Both the position numbers and the translations under genes were made by a program. Of a stretch of 64,000 nucleotides of DNA, positions 55,702 through 63,441 are shown one piece after another (position 1 is the stretch's first letter; the number at the start of each line of letters is the position of its first letter). The notes below the pieces were generated by a model, which was not told the origin of the DNA, made no database searches, and worked only from the letters and a program-made list of their open reading frames with translations. The DNA is taken from IMG/VR virus record IMGVR_UViG_3300002835_000088, positions 28,704 through 92,703 of that record. One strand, written 5' to 3'. The DNA comes from a virus.

Positions 55702-57183
55702 CTAGTTCTTCCTTTTCGGCAGAAGGTCTGAGTCCATGCTGTCGTATGTCATTACTGCAAGAACAGATGCTCGCTTGAATGGGTTCTCATTGTTGCGAAC
55801 TGCACGAAGCCAAGCAGCACGGAAAGCAGGTTCGGTTTCGTAACCTAGACCTGCAAATTCTGTCATAGCAAAGATTGCTTGTTCTGGAGTTTCGTACTCT
55901 TCTTCAGACTTTAATTCAACATTAAGTTCTGCTTCTGCAACTGCAGATGCAAGAAGTAGGTCTAAATCTTCTTTGTCACGAACTGGAACGTCGTAACCAG
56001 AAACTGCACCTTCTGGAAGAACAGCAAAACGGCACTTACCATCTGCTTCAACTTCAAGAGAAATAATTTGGCATTTGTTTGGTCCTTGGAAGAATACGCA
56101 GTTTGCACACTTGACTCCAATGTCTTTGACATCGTTTTCATAAGCAGGTGTGTAGCCAGCCCAAACACCATCACCATCTTGGTCAAATGGACCATGCTTC
56201 TGAGTAATAGCAATGAGTGCTTCTGCTAGGTCTCGCTCTTCTGGAATCAAACCAGATGCAGTAATTGTGGAAGAACTCTTCTTTGTAGATTTTGGATGCG
56301 CTGCTGGTAGCAAATCATTATCTGCCTTGTATGCAGAATTTGCTGGCTTACCAGACTTAAGCAAACGAAGGAATGCGTTAACACGACCCATCGCCCACTG
56401 ATTGCGTGTCATCCCAGGTCGATGAGATACGGAATAGGCTCCTGCACCCCTACGGTAGACCGCCTTGAGTGTGGCAACAGTTGTCTTGCGACCCTTTGGT
56501 GCCTTCTCGTTGTGCTCTGCGACTTTCTTTTGAAGAGAAGACTCAATCGCAGGAGTAAAAGTGATTTTCTTACCGCCTGAAGCTGAGCCCTTTGAATTTT
56601 TATCAGAACCTTTGATACGGTCTTTTTTAGGAGCAGGAGTTTGAGAGATAGTGCGCTTTGCAAATTCACTCGCATCTGAAGAATCTTTTGGTACACAGTT
56701 TGGAACCATCTTTCCGTCTTTGCCTTTTTTCATTCCTACTTGGACGTAACCGTCCCAGCAAGGACCTTGTGCAGCGGTGATTGGTTCCACTTCGTCAATA
56801 ATGTCAACTGCAGCAACTACTGGACCGCCAGCAACCCAAGCACGGCATGTGCGTGCTGATGCACACTTAAAATCAAATGCTTCGCAGTAACCAAGTTCGC
56901 CAGCTTCGTTGATTGAATCAAACTCATCTGCGTTATCTGTCAAACCGCTTTCAATGCAAGAGAGCATCTCTGGAGTTTGAATAAAGACAGCACAGTTGCC
57001 ACAACGTTGTTTCTTTGCAGTTTCTACATCAACGCCCCACTCAGCGCCTAGTGCAGTCCAATACTCTTCGTTTGGTTCTGCAGGGTTAAGTGGTCCATAC
57101 ATTGCACTATCAATTGCCTTCTTGCGGTTGTCAAGATTAAGTGCAATATCCTGTGTTGCTGGAGGGCAAGTCTCTTCAGCCAT
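55702..57183 (-). CDS. Cys-rich head-locus protein with DUF5872-like segment
   Basis: A 493-residue protein. Residues 61-113 hold six cysteines (CGNC at 61-64, then Cys76, Cys100, Cys107, Cys113) followed by RAWVAGG. A second set (KCANCVFF...CQI...GKCRF) lies near 360-390. Both look like small Fe-S (HiPIP-like) or zinc sites. Residues ~215-295 (TLKAVYRRGAGAYSVSHRPGMTRNQWAMGRVNAFL) resemble DUF5872-type phage/virus segments and end in DLLPAAHPKSTKK from residue 290, a linker also found at the start of the giant protein downstream. Its place is between portal and giant protein; the function is unknown. Confidence 0.65.
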   Translation of the reverse strand: MAEETCPPATQDIALNLDNRKKAIDSAMYGPLNPAEPNEEYWTALGAEWGVDVETAKKQRCGNCAVFIQTPEMLSCIESGLTDNADEFDSINEAGELGYCEAFDFKCASARTCRAWVAGGPVVAAVDIIDEVEPITAAQGPCWDGYVQVGMKKGKDGKMVPNCVPKDSSDASEFAKRTISQTPAPKKDRIKGSDKNSKGSASGGKKITFTPAIESSLQKKVAEHNEKAPKGRKTTVATLKAVYRRGAGAYSVSHRPGMTRNQWAMGRVNAFLRLLKSGKPANSAYKADNDLLPAAHPKSTKKSSSTITASGLIPEERDLAEALIAITQKHGPFDQDGDGVWAGYTPAYENDVKDIGVKCANCVFFQGPNKCQIISLEVEADGKCRFAVLPEGAVSGYDVPVRDKEDLDLLLASAVAEAELNVELKSEEEYETPEQAIFAMTEFAGLGYETEPAFRAAWLRAVRNNENPFKRASVLAVMTYDSMDSDLLPKRKN

Positions 57184-58941
57184 TTACTGCTGAACCTCCT
57201 CGGTTGCAGGTGCTGGTTCTTCGGTAGGTGTTGCTGCTGGAGCTTCTCCAATTGCACCATCAAGAAGGTTTTGTAGTTCTGGAGACATTGGAGCAACAGA
57301 AGACTCTTGGCTTACTGCTTGAACTGCTTCCATAACTTCAGGAGCTACTGCCTTAAGCATTGCTTCTGTGAGTTCTGGAGTAATTGCTCCACGCTCTTGT
57401 AGAAGTCGAAGTGCAACTTCTGTTGGAGTTGGTGCATCTTGGTCAGAGAATCCATGTGCACGACGCCATGTATCGCCAGAGATTGCCATGCGGTCAAAGC
57501 CAGCATCTGCATCTGCAGCACGGTCGTTTCGAGTTGAAACCGCTGATGGGTCATACCAAACAGTAAGACGGTTTACTTCAGACTCTGTGAATCCATTTGC
57601 AAGAAGATATGGACGAAGGTAAACAACAGTCAAAGAGTCACAAATCAAAAGCATCAATGGCTCGATGTGTGCTTTGTAAAGTGCTTCGTCAATTTGCAAT
57701 GCGTTTGAGTACTTAACATTTGCAAGACCTGTTACAACATCCTTTGGAACATCTAGTCCCTGAAGGATGCGCTCTAGTACACGGTCTGAACGCTCAGCAA
57801 GTGCTGGGTCGAATGAACGCTCAAACTTGAACTGCTTAATCTTGTCGCCAAGTTCTGCAGGTCCACGAATGATGAGAGGAACAACGGCGCTCGCAGATTC
57901 TTCATCGCGAATCGGAGTTGTCATCGCATCGATAAGTTGCTCTTCAAATTCATCTTCTGCTTCTTCAGCAGTGAAACCTGAACCAAGACCGTCTTCTGAA
58001 TCGTATGGATAGTCTGGGTCACCTTGTGCTGCAACAGAAAGTCCATCTGGAAGATAAAGTGCTCCTGCATTGAGACGAGAGCGTGCAGTTGCACGGAATG
58101 TTCTGTTGAGGAGAAGAAGTTCTGCGCAAAGATCTAGTAGACCGCGAAGTGATGAATCTGCTTCATCAGAAAAGCGTGGGTGTGAACGCCAAATGCGTCC
58201 TACGAATGCATTCTTTTGAAGTCTACTTACTCCAAATGATGCACCGCCACCTTGTCCTGCACCTTGTTCACGACGACCAATAACATTGAAACCACCACGT
58301 GCATCTGTAACAACTTCATCTACAGAGCGAACATCCCAAGACTCTGGTGTTCCAGTTCCTGGACGTGCTGGCATTTGTACTAAATAGCATTCACCAGCAA
58401 CAGAAAGATTTAGTGCTGCATCCTTAAGAAGACCTGCTTGTCCTCCATATGCAGAGTTAAGGCGTTCTAGTGCACGCTCTGCGGCAGATGCAAGACGCTC
58501 TTCAATAACTCGAGATTCGTTTACTGAAACTGGAGCTTGCGAAGCATCATCAATTGCTGCTGCGTAAATGCGAATGCGTGAGACAACAGATGCAACAAGA
58601 TTAAATGCGTATTTAATTTCACCAATTGCGTCGTAGTATTCCCAAGCTTCTGCTTGCCATGCGCTAGAAGATGCACTTCTGCGATTTTTAAATTGTTCAA
58701 ACTCGCCTTTGTCATTTACTTTAACTTGAACTGCTGCTGCAGTAAGAGAACGAGGAACGTTGTATGCAGCAGATGAGGCAGGAGTGTTAGTTGTAAAAAC
58801 TGAAAGAATGCCTGATGGTGTTGGTGTTGGCGCTACAACCTGACGGGAGCGATTAGTCCGAGGACGACGAGTAGAATTAGACTTTGCCTTAGGTGCAGCC
58901 TTTACTGGCTCCTGTGGTTCATCTTTCTTGAATACAGCCAC
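57184..58941 (-). CDS. Portal protein
   Basis: A 585-residue protein with a GTG start at 58941. The pattern fits actinophage portals: WQAEAWEYYDAIGEIKYAFNLVASVVSRIRIYAA near the N-terminus, GECYLVQMP, an arginine- and Trp-rich wing, then GLDVPKDVVTGLANVKYSNALQIDEALYKAHIEPLMLLICDSL, the conserved stem/crown region. Low-complexity Ala/Pro/Thr tails lie at both ends. It forms the dodecameric DNA gate of the capsid. It is followed directly by the Cys-rich protein gene. Confidence 0.9.
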   Translation of the reverse strand: MAVFKKDEPQEPVKAAPKAKSNSTRRPRTNRSRQVVAPTPTPSGILSVFTTNTPASSAAYNVPRSLTAAAVQVKVNDKGEFEQFKNRRSASSSAWQAEAWEYYDAIGEIKYAFNLVASVVSRIRIYAAAIDDASQAPVSVNESRVIEERLASAAERALERLNSAYGGQAGLLKDAALNLSVAGECYLVQMPARPGTGTPESWDVRSVDEVVTDARGGFNVIGRREQGAGQGGGASFGVSRLQKNAFVGRIWRSHPRFSDEADSSLRGLLDLCAELLLLNRTFRATARSRLNAGALYLPDGLSVAAQGDPDYPYDSEDGLGSGFTAEEAEDEFEEQLIDAMTTPIRDEESASAVVPLIIRGPAELGDKIKQFKFERSFDPALAERSDRVLERILQGLDVPKDVVTGLANVKYSNALQIDEALYKAHIEPLMLLICDSLTVVYLRPYLLANGFTESEVNRLTVWYDPSAVSTRNDRAADADAGFDRMAISGDTWRRAHGFSDQDAPTPTEVALRLLQERGAITPELTEAMLKAVAPEVMEAVQAVSQESSVAPMSPELQNLLDGAIGEAPAATPTEEPAPATEEVQQ

Positions 58942-58975
58942 TGTCTAACCCTTCACTTTGTTACGGAGCACGAGA

Positions 58976-59260
58976 TTATTTGTCCTCATACGCAGTCAAC
59001 AGACCTGCTACGGCTGATAGTGCGAATGGCACGACAACAATAACAGTTACTGATGTAATGATAAAGCATCCGTAGAGAAGTGATGCTGTCCAAATTGACA
59101 TACACCACTCACAAGTAAACAAGTACCCAAGCTTTGAGGACTCTGGAGGGTACTTCTTCCACACTCGGTTTCGGATTGATTCGGTAATAACGTCTCGCGT
59201 TATTAGTCTGGTGATGCGATAGGTTGCCAGAGCGAGGATGGCGAACTCAAACCAAGCCAT
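58976..59260 (-). CDS. DUF1360-like small membrane protein
   Basis: I use the ATG at 59260 (MAWFEFAIL) because GGAGGA lies upstream; a longer in-frame start lacks a clear site. The product is 94 residues. The pattern is FEFAILALATYRITRLITRDVI...GYLFTCEWCMSIWTASLLYG, then a hydrophobic segment, as in DUF1360 proteins common in actinobacteria and their phages. TCxWCxSxW is the hallmark. It has at least two membrane segments. Its role is unknown; the position by the portal genes is common for it. Confidence 0.82.
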   Translation of the reverse strand: MAWFEFAILALATYRITRLITRDVITESIRNRVWKKYPPESSKLGYLFTCEWCMSIWTASLLYGCFIITSVTVIVVVPFALSAVAGLLTAYEDK

Positions 59261-59618
59261 TTGGGTCCTCCGTTGATGAGACGACATTGCCAAATGGGTT
59301 CCAGCTTCTTAGGCGAGAGCCACAGCCGCAGTTGGTGTCCTTCACAAAGGCAAGCATCTTGCCTGATTCTGTCTTTACGCGGTCTAGACCCTTCTCGTTA
59401 ATCATCTCAACAACCTTCTCACGGAAGACCAGCTTGGGACCTTCTGGGGAGTCAACAGCAATCAGAATCGTGTCATTGACAATTGCCACCCGACACCTAT
59501 CCAACTTCCTTGTCCCTTGAGGTAAATCCCCTGTGACATTGGCGAGGCTAAGATCGGAAAGAGAGCCCGGAGAAATGACTTTTACAATGGCTGGAAATAC
59601 GTCTAGTTGCTTTCTCAT
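59247..59618 (-). CDS. Hypothetical protein
   Basis: I choose the ATG at 59618 (MRKQLDVFPAIVKV) because it overlaps the upstream stop as TAATG and has AGAGGA before it. The product is 123 residues. It has a beta-rich core (CRVAIVNDTILIAVDSPEGPKLVFREKVVEMI) and ends with a CGCG and Trp/Pro-rich tail. I do not recognise it. It overlaps the DUF1360-like gene by 14 bases. Confidence 0.65.
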   Translation of the reverse strand: MRKQLDVFPAIVKVISPGSLSDLSLANVTGDLPQGTRKLDRCRVAIVNDTILIAVDSPEGPKLVFREKVVEMINEKGLDRVKTESGKMLAFVKDTNCGCGSRLRSWNPFGNVVSSTEDPNGLV

Positions 59619-59959
59619 TATTCCTCTGTGTATTCGGTAGGGATGTAGAAATTGTCCCAACCGAGAGCCTGTTTGGCTATAGTCATAGGAATAATCAAAG
59701 GGACGCTTCTATGACTTTTGGGTAGGAGAGTAAAGACATCATTGGATGAATTAACGAAGGTGGCATTCTTCCACTCTCGTCTCTTTTTTAATAGTGTAAT
59801 TGGAAAAACCATAGGCAGGGTTGAATCATCGGTAGTCATAGTCTCTAAAGCTCTGACTTGCTTACCTCTGCCGTTTTTTATCTTTGGGTTGGACCAAACA
59901 ACCACAGCCAACTCCTCAGGGGCGTATGAGCCTGTCTTATTCTTAAAAACGGTATTCAC
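59618..59959 (-). CDS. Hypothetical protein
   Basis: A 113-residue protein with no recognised domain. It contains SYAPEELAVVVWSNPKIKNGRGKQVRALETM and two similar hydrophobic turns (LPMVFPITLLKKRREWKNATF and VPLIIPMTIAKQALGWDNFYI), which look like a duplicated short unit of ~20 residues. It overlaps both neighbours by a few bases and so is translationally coupled. Confidence 0.62.
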   Translation of the reverse strand: MNTVFKNKTGSYAPEELAVVVWSNPKIKNGRGKQVRALETMTTDDSTLPMVFPITLLKKRREWKNATFVNSSNDVFTLLPKSHRSVPLIIPMTIAKQALGWDNFYIPTEYTEE

Positions 59960-60450
59960 TTAGCAATCCTTCGAGCCATGGCTCGGTAGGAGACTCCAGC
60001 GGCCTCTGCCAACGCTTGGGTAGGTACACCCAAGGTGTAGAGGGTCTTCACCATCGTAGTCAACTGCTGATTGGCTACAGATACTGGGTGGTTATCTGGG
60101 GTCCTTGCTCTATAACGCTTTGCTTGGTCAGAAAGCTCTCGTAGTTGGTCTTTTACATTGGGAGGGACGCCCGGAGAAATGGTCCTCAAACGAGGCGCTG
60201 TCTTTACAGGGGTAGAGACAGTGAAGGAGCGGGGTGGTGGAGAAGGCACTGGTCTGTGCTGCTCAACAATCTCAGCACGACGTACCCAGAAGTGGATGGT
60301 TGTCTTTGGCTTGGCAGGTTCCAAAGAAGAGCCAAGAGCTTGTAGAGACCAACCTGCTTCCCACAAAGCGCGAAGGCGCGACTCAGCGGAAGCTTTATCT
60401 AAGGAATTGATAAAAGCCACTTCATCTGCTGAGAGGTGAGGGATTTTCAT
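59956..60450 (-). CDS. Small terminase-like HTH DNA-binding protein
   Basis: I place the start at 60450 (MKIPHLSADEV), where a -10 box ends 6 bases upstream, suggesting a leaderless message. The product is 164 residues. It has a first helical domain (ADEVAFINSLDKASAESRLRALWEAGWSLQALGSSL), a Pro-rich linker and a C-terminal helix-turn-helix (LYTLGVPTQALAEAAGVSYRAMARRIAK). It is first in the head operon, before the portal genes, where small terminases sit. An operon regulator is the alternative. No large terminase follows. Confidence 0.55.
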   Translation of the reverse strand: MKIPHLSADEVAFINSLDKASAESRLRALWEAGWSLQALGSSLEPAKPKTTIHFWVRRAEIVEQHRPVPSPPPRSFTVSTPVKTAPRLRTISPGVPPNVKDQLRELSDQAKRYRARTPDNHPVSVANQQLTTMVKTLYTLGVPTQALAEAAGVSYRAMARRIAK

Positions 60451-60456
60451 TTCTAT

Positions 60457-60506
60457 AGTGTACAGGATTTTAGAGGTGCCGTACGGAGCCAATACATTGT
60501 ACGGCA
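60457..60506 (-). promoter_or_regulatory. Candidate promoter and dyad operator of the long minus-strand operon
   Basis: TACACT (60462-60457 on the minus strand) fits the actinobacterial -10 form TANNNT and ends 6 bases before the ATG at 60450. No good -35 box exists at 17 bp. Instead a perfect inverted repeat, TGCCGTAC (60477-60484) and GTACGGCA (60499-60506), lies over and above the -35 zone with its GTAC centres 22 bp apart. That is two helical turns, as for an activator or repressor binding as a dimer pair. The left arm is part of the palindrome CCGTACGG. Confidence 0.55.
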
Positions 60507-61104
60507 GCAGCGATTTTATGAACCTTAACGTTTTTTACTTTTGGCCTGTCAGACGGCTCTGCTATTATTTGGCCTTTCGCCAAATCGTTCCGGGCTTTTT
60601 TTGCTGGCCCTGGCTTTTTTCTTTTCAAAAACTTTTTCTTGTTCTCTGGTTAATGCCTATGTGCTTTTTATTTTTTTCTTGAGGCAGGGGGGTAGGTGTA
60701 GGAAAGGCAAGGCAATGTTCGTGCATCTTTTTTCTTTTGCCTCTGGTCTAGGGGGCTAAACAATGTTGAGATGTTAGGTCAAGGCTTGCTTTTACTTGTT
60801 GTCAGGCTTGCTCTTGCTTGTCTAGGTGGGCTTGACTTGTTGAGGCTAAGAAGTTGTTAGGTTGTTGATGGTCTGGGCTACTAGCAATCTTGGTTGGGCT
60901 GGCTATGTTGTTCAGTTGTTGATAGTCAGACTGGTCAGCTGGTTACTGACGAGTAGCAAATAAGTTGATGACAGGTCAAAACAACTTGTCAAAGTTTGAC
61001 CTGGCAGCCAGGCTGCCTAGCACCTGGCGACTGCCTACAATCTGGGGAGTTATTGTGATGTCAGGGCTAGCACTATGGCTATGAGACTGCTAGAAACTTG
61101 TTAC
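60507..61104. other. Non-coding divergent control region with short repeats
   Basis: About 600 bp without a credible gene; the small open frames here have no ribosome binding site and are hydrophobic only because the strand is T-rich. Content: a perfect hairpin ATTTGGC/GCCAAAT (60567-60585), T-tracts, and two tandem 22-bp imperfect repeats starting AGGCTTGCT (60782-60803 and 60804-60825, 16 of 22 identical). Two copies of a GTTGTTGAT-containing block lie near 60853 and 60907. It lies beside the candidate small terminase and between divergent operons. A replication origin or packaging site is possible. Confidence 0.5.
60972..61017. repeat. Nested palindromes (operator- or origin-like)
   Basis: CAGGTCAAA (60972-60980) and TTTGACCTG (60995-61003) form a perfect 9-bp inverted repeat. 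Its right arm runs into CCTGGCAGCCAGG (61000-61012), a 13-bp palindrome, itself overlapping GGCAGCCAGGCTGCC (61003-61017). Three dyads within 46 bp, about 120 bp before a strong plus-strand promoter, suggest a regulator or replication-protein binding site. Confidence 0.6.
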
Positions 61105-61163
61105 CAAAATGTGATGTAATAAACAGTAAATGGACTTGACATAGTGCAGGAAGGTGCTAGATT
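61105..61163 (+). promoter_or_regulatory. Strong sigma70-type promoter P1 with shared upstream block and spacer element
   Basis: TTGACA (61136-61141), a 16-bp spacer, then extended TGC-TAGATT (-10 at 61158-61163). Upstream, a 21-bp block (61105-61125, starting CAAAATGTGATG) is repeated at the second promoter. The spacer contains GTGCAGGAAGGT (61144-61155), also found in two other promoters. The 53-base leader has a perfect hairpin GGTGAG/CTCACC (61172-61186). It drives the two small genes at 61217-61752. Confidence 0.8.
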
Positions 61164-61216
61164 AAGCGTGTGGTGAGAGGCTCACCGCATAAACGACAAA
61201 ACGAAAGAGGCACAAA

Positions 61217-61426
61217 ATGAAGACATACGGAATTTCAATCACCGCAGGTGGAGCGCAATACAACTTCCACGTGGACACTATCAAGAAGGTGCGTGAGTTA
61301 TTTACAGGCTCTCGCTACATTACAGAGTTCACCGTATACGAGCAGACACACACAGGCACCGCAATGACTTACCGCACTATGACAGATGAAGAAGTGCAGG
61401 ACATTATCTGGGGAAGGGCTGCCTAA
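61217..61426 (+). CDS. Hypothetical small early protein
   Basis: A 69-residue protein with strand/helix alternation (YGISITAGGAQYNFHVDTIKKVRELF...TEFTVYEQTHTGTAMTYRTMTDEEVQDII). It is not recognised, but the pattern is of a compact globular domain. AAAGAGG lies 8 bases before the ATG. It is the first gene after promoter P1 and overlaps the DUF3846-like gene by one base. Codon use looks more GC-rich than in the tail block. Confidence 0.72.
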   Translation: MKTYGISITAGGAQYNFHVDTIKKVRELFTGSRYITEFTVYEQTHTGTAMTYRTMTDEEVQDIIWGRAA

Positions 61427-61752
61427 TGAAGGCTCTAGTTCTAACCGCAACAGGTGAAGTCAAGGAGCTTGACGGCATTACTCTTCAGGACTTACAGTCC
61501 GCAGTAGGTGGCTGGGTTCAGGCTATTGACCTAGCAGAAGACTTGACTATGTGGCTCAACGAGGAAGGCAAACTTGTAGGGCTACCGCACAACACAACCG
61601 CACAGAAACTCTGGGACAAGACTTTCTGGGTTGGTTCAGATTTCGTCGTTGGTGATGTCGTTCTCACTGGTGGCACAGGGGAAGAGGGTGAAACCCTTCC
61701 TCTGGGCGACGACACCGCACAACGAGTCCGCAAGATACTGGTTGCCTCCTAG
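61426..61752 (+). CDS. DUF3846-like protein
   Basis: A 108-residue protein matching the DUF3846 pattern: LQSAVGGWVQAIDLAEDLTMWLNEEGKLVGLPHNTTAQKL...VGDVVLTGGTGEEGETLPL. The GGxVQAI and MWLNEEGKL words are hallmarks. The family is common in actinobacteria, their plasmids and phages. Its function is unknown. It is second in the P1 transcript and is followed by a strong terminator. Confidence 0.85.
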   Translation: MKALVLTATGEVKELDGITLQDLQSAVGGWVQAIDLAEDLTMWLNEEGKLVGLPHNTTAQKLWDKTFWVGSDFVVGDVVLTGGTGEEGETLPLGDDTAQRVRKILVAS

Positions 61753-61765
61753 TATCTAGGGAAAG

Positions 61766-61799
61766 ACCCCTCTGGCTTAGTTCACCAGGGGGGTTTTTT
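61766..61799 (+). terminator. Rho-independent terminator after the DUF3846-like gene
   Basis: A ten-pair stem ACCCCTCTGG / CCAGGGGGGT (one T-G pair) with a 9-base loop, followed by a run of Ts on the plus strand. It separates the P1 unit from promoter P2. Confidence 0.88.
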
Positions 61800-61805
61800 C
61801 GTTAT

Positions 61806-61864
61806 CAAAATGTGATGTAATAAACACCGAATAGACTTGCAAAAGTGCAGGAAGGTGTTATTGT
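61806..61864 (+). promoter_or_regulatory. Promoter P2, near-duplicate of P1
   Basis: TTGCAA (61837-61842), a 16-bp spacer, then TGT-TATTGT (-10 at 61859-61864). The 21-bp upstream block (61806-61826) is identical to that of P1 and at the same 10-bp distance from the -35. The spacer again carries GTGCAGGAAGGT (61845-61856). It drives the gene at 61898. Confidence 0.75.
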
Positions 61865-61897
61865 TCTACTTAGAGGCAAACGACGAAAGGAAAACAA

Positions 61898-62131
61898 ATG
61901 TCAGGCTACTACCCAGAAGGTGTTACAGGAAACGAATACCAAATCGCAGGGGCTCAACACGAGTGGAGTGATGTCCGTGCAGAGGCTTGCTACAACGAAG
62001 ACTGCAAAATGTTCGAGGTTGAAGATGTAGAGGCAGAGGTTGAAATCGAATTGTCACACGACACCGAATACTACGAGTGGAAGTGTCCAACTTGTGGAGC
62101 AACTAGAGACATTGAAAGAAATGTCGAATAA
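61898..62131 (+). CDS. Small zinc-ribbon-like protein
   Basis: A 77-residue acidic protein. Cys51-type NEDCKMF region upstream and a clear CPTCG near residues 63-67 (WKCPTCGATRDIE), with a further Cys in EACYNEDC, suggest one zinc site. AAAGGAAAAC precedes the ATG. It is a single-gene transcript between P2 and a bidirectional terminator. Possibly an early host-takeover or transcription-associated factor; the function is unknown. Confidence 0.72.
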   Translation: MSGYYPEGVTGNEYQIAGAQHEWSDVRAEACYNEDCKMFEVEDVEAEVEIELSHDTEYYEWKCPTCGATRDIERNVE

Positions 62132-62145
62132 GGATTAAAAAGAAA

Positions 62146-62177
62146 AACCCCGCCCAAAGAGGCGGGGTTCTTTCTTT
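62146..62177. terminator. Bidirectional rho-independent terminator
   Basis: A nine-pair stem AACCCCGCC / GGCGGGGTT (62146-62169) with a 6-base loop. It is flanked by an A-rich run on the left and a T-rich run on the right, so it works for both the plus-strand gene ending at 62131 and the minus-strand gene ending at 62183. Confidence 0.92.
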
Positions 62178-62182
62178 TACGA

Positions 62183-62680
62183 CTATGGTAGGACTTTTAC
62201 AGATGTCCCAGCGAATACTGCCTCAATCATCTCTTGGGAGTAGAGGCTATGAGTCACCGCATTGTCAGCCTTAAAATCTTCAAGGGCTTTAGCAGTTCCT
62301 GCACTAATCCAACCTTGCTTGTCATCTCCAGCAGAGACATAACCTAGTTCAACTAGGCGAGACTGAAGAAGAGCAACAGAGTTACTGTTCTTCGCATAGA
62401 GGGATTCAAAAACGATCTTCGACAAATAGACCGCAGAGCCATCGGCGATCTGAGTTGAAACAGCTTGAGGCGTAATTTTTTTACCCTTGCTCTTCTTCTC
62501 AGCTGCTGCGTCTTCTTCAACTACAGCAATCACTTCAGGCTTTACTTCTTCAACTACAGGAGTCTTAGGCTCAGCCATTACTACAGGCAGAGTCTCAGGC
62601 TCAACGGCGAGCGCAACAGGCTCAACCGCAGGAACAATAGGCTCCTCTAAGTTATACAAACGCTCTGGTTCTTGGCTCAT
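62183..62680 (-). CDS. Peptidoglycan-binding-domain-like protein
   Basis: A 165-residue protein. The first ~75 residues are Pro/Glu/Val-rich and disordered-looking, with a Lys-rich stretch (KKSKGKK). The second half (VALLQSRLVELGYVSAGDDKQGWISAGTAKALEDFKADN) has the PG_binding_1 pattern, in which LQxxLxxLGY...G...T..A...F is typical. It overlaps the stop region of the lysozyme-like gene (AAAGGATAG before the ATG lies in its end). It may supply wall binding to the separate catalytic lysin, or be virion-associated. Confidence 0.7.
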   Translation of the reverse strand: MSQEPERLYNLEEPIVPAVEPVALAVEPETLPVVMAEPKTPVVEEVKPEVIAVVEEDAAAEKKSKGKKITPQAVSTQIADGSAVYLSKIVFESLYAKNSNSVALLQSRLVELGYVSAGDDKQGWISAGTAKALEDFKADNAVTHSLYSQEMIEAVFAGTSVKVLP

Positions 62681-62682
62681 AA

Positions 62683-63336
62683 CTATCCTTTGGTTGGGTA
62701 TTCAGCAAGGAAAGATTCAAATCTTTCACTACCCTGATTATACCCTTGGACTTTCCAAGCCGAGAAGTCAGTTCCTTTAGCACTCATGTGAAATGCAATC
62801 TCTGCATTAGTCACAGGGTCAAGCAACTCTTCGTTCTTCTTGAGTTCAAACTTCTCAAGACGAGCGTCTCCAAGTGCTCCTATCATGTTGATTTGGAACA
62901 ACCCGTAAGAATTGTCTCCAGTTCGGGTATTCGAGTTATGGGCTTTAGGGCGACCATTGGACTCAGTCATCACAACAGCCCATGCTGTCTTCAAACCTTG
63001 ACCTTCGAACCCAACGAGCTTGAGCAAGTTCTTCAGCTCAAGCGGCGCAAGAGGGACAGTTCTGTCTTCAAATAGTTCGAGCTGTATCTGAGTCTTCAGA
63101 TTTTTTACCTCTTCAAGCTGCTTGTCACGGGACGCAGTTTGGGTAATCCGCGCTGTTGCTACTTGGAACAACCGCACTTCTTCAGCCGCGGCTACTTCAG
63201 CCGCCACTATTTGTTTCTGTTCTTCGTTCTCTGTTTCTGCATTTGCTGCCGCGCTCCACACGACTGCTCCTGCTAGCACTGCTGCTATCACACCAAACGT
63301 AGTAGTTTCGGCATGGCGAAATAAGGGCTTTCGCAT
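62683..63336 (-). CDS. Lytic transglycosylase-like lysin with N-terminal membrane/signal segment
   Basis: A 217-residue protein. Residues 14-31 are a hydrophobic segment ending in ANAE, so either a signal-arrest or a cleavable signal. Residues 35-90 are helical. The catalytic domain (110-215) has Glu125 in AVVMTESNGRP, NTRTGDNSYGLFQINMIGALG (about 137-155) and AFHMSAKGTDFSAWKVQGYNQG, an SLT/lysozyme-like core. It would act on peptidoglycan glycan strands from outside the membrane. AAAGGAG lies 5 bases before the ATG. A partner wall-binding gene is directly downstream. Confidence 0.85.
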   Translation of the reverse strand: MRKPLFRHAETTTFGVIAAVLAGAVVWSAAANAETENEEQKQIVAAEVAAAEEVRLFQVATARITQTASRDKQLEEVKNLKTQIQLELFEDRTVPLAPLELKNLLKLVGFEGQGLKTAWAVVMTESNGRPKAHNSNTRTGDNSYGLFQINMIGALGDARLEKFELKKNEELLDPVTNAEIAFHMSAKGTDFSAWKVQGYNQGSERFESFLAEYPTKG

Positions 63337-63441
63337 TTGCTTCTCCTTTGTTAGGGGACATGGGCAGGTTGCTAGTTACTCGCAACCAATGGGCTGAGGC
63401 GCCCTTCGTTTTGTCTAAGGTGTCGTTTCATCACTAAAACC

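Noticed and set aside
59956-60450. Head-operon first gene as a certain small terminase
   Set aside because: Only position and a C-terminal HTH support it; no large terminase follows, so it is listed with moderate confidence and a regulator is kept as the alternative.
60541-60759. A small plus-strand open frame giving a very hydrophobic ~72-residue product, holin-like at first sight
   Set aside because: The start would be TTG with no ribosome binding site, and the hydrophobicity follows from the T-rich strand composition of the non-coding gap.
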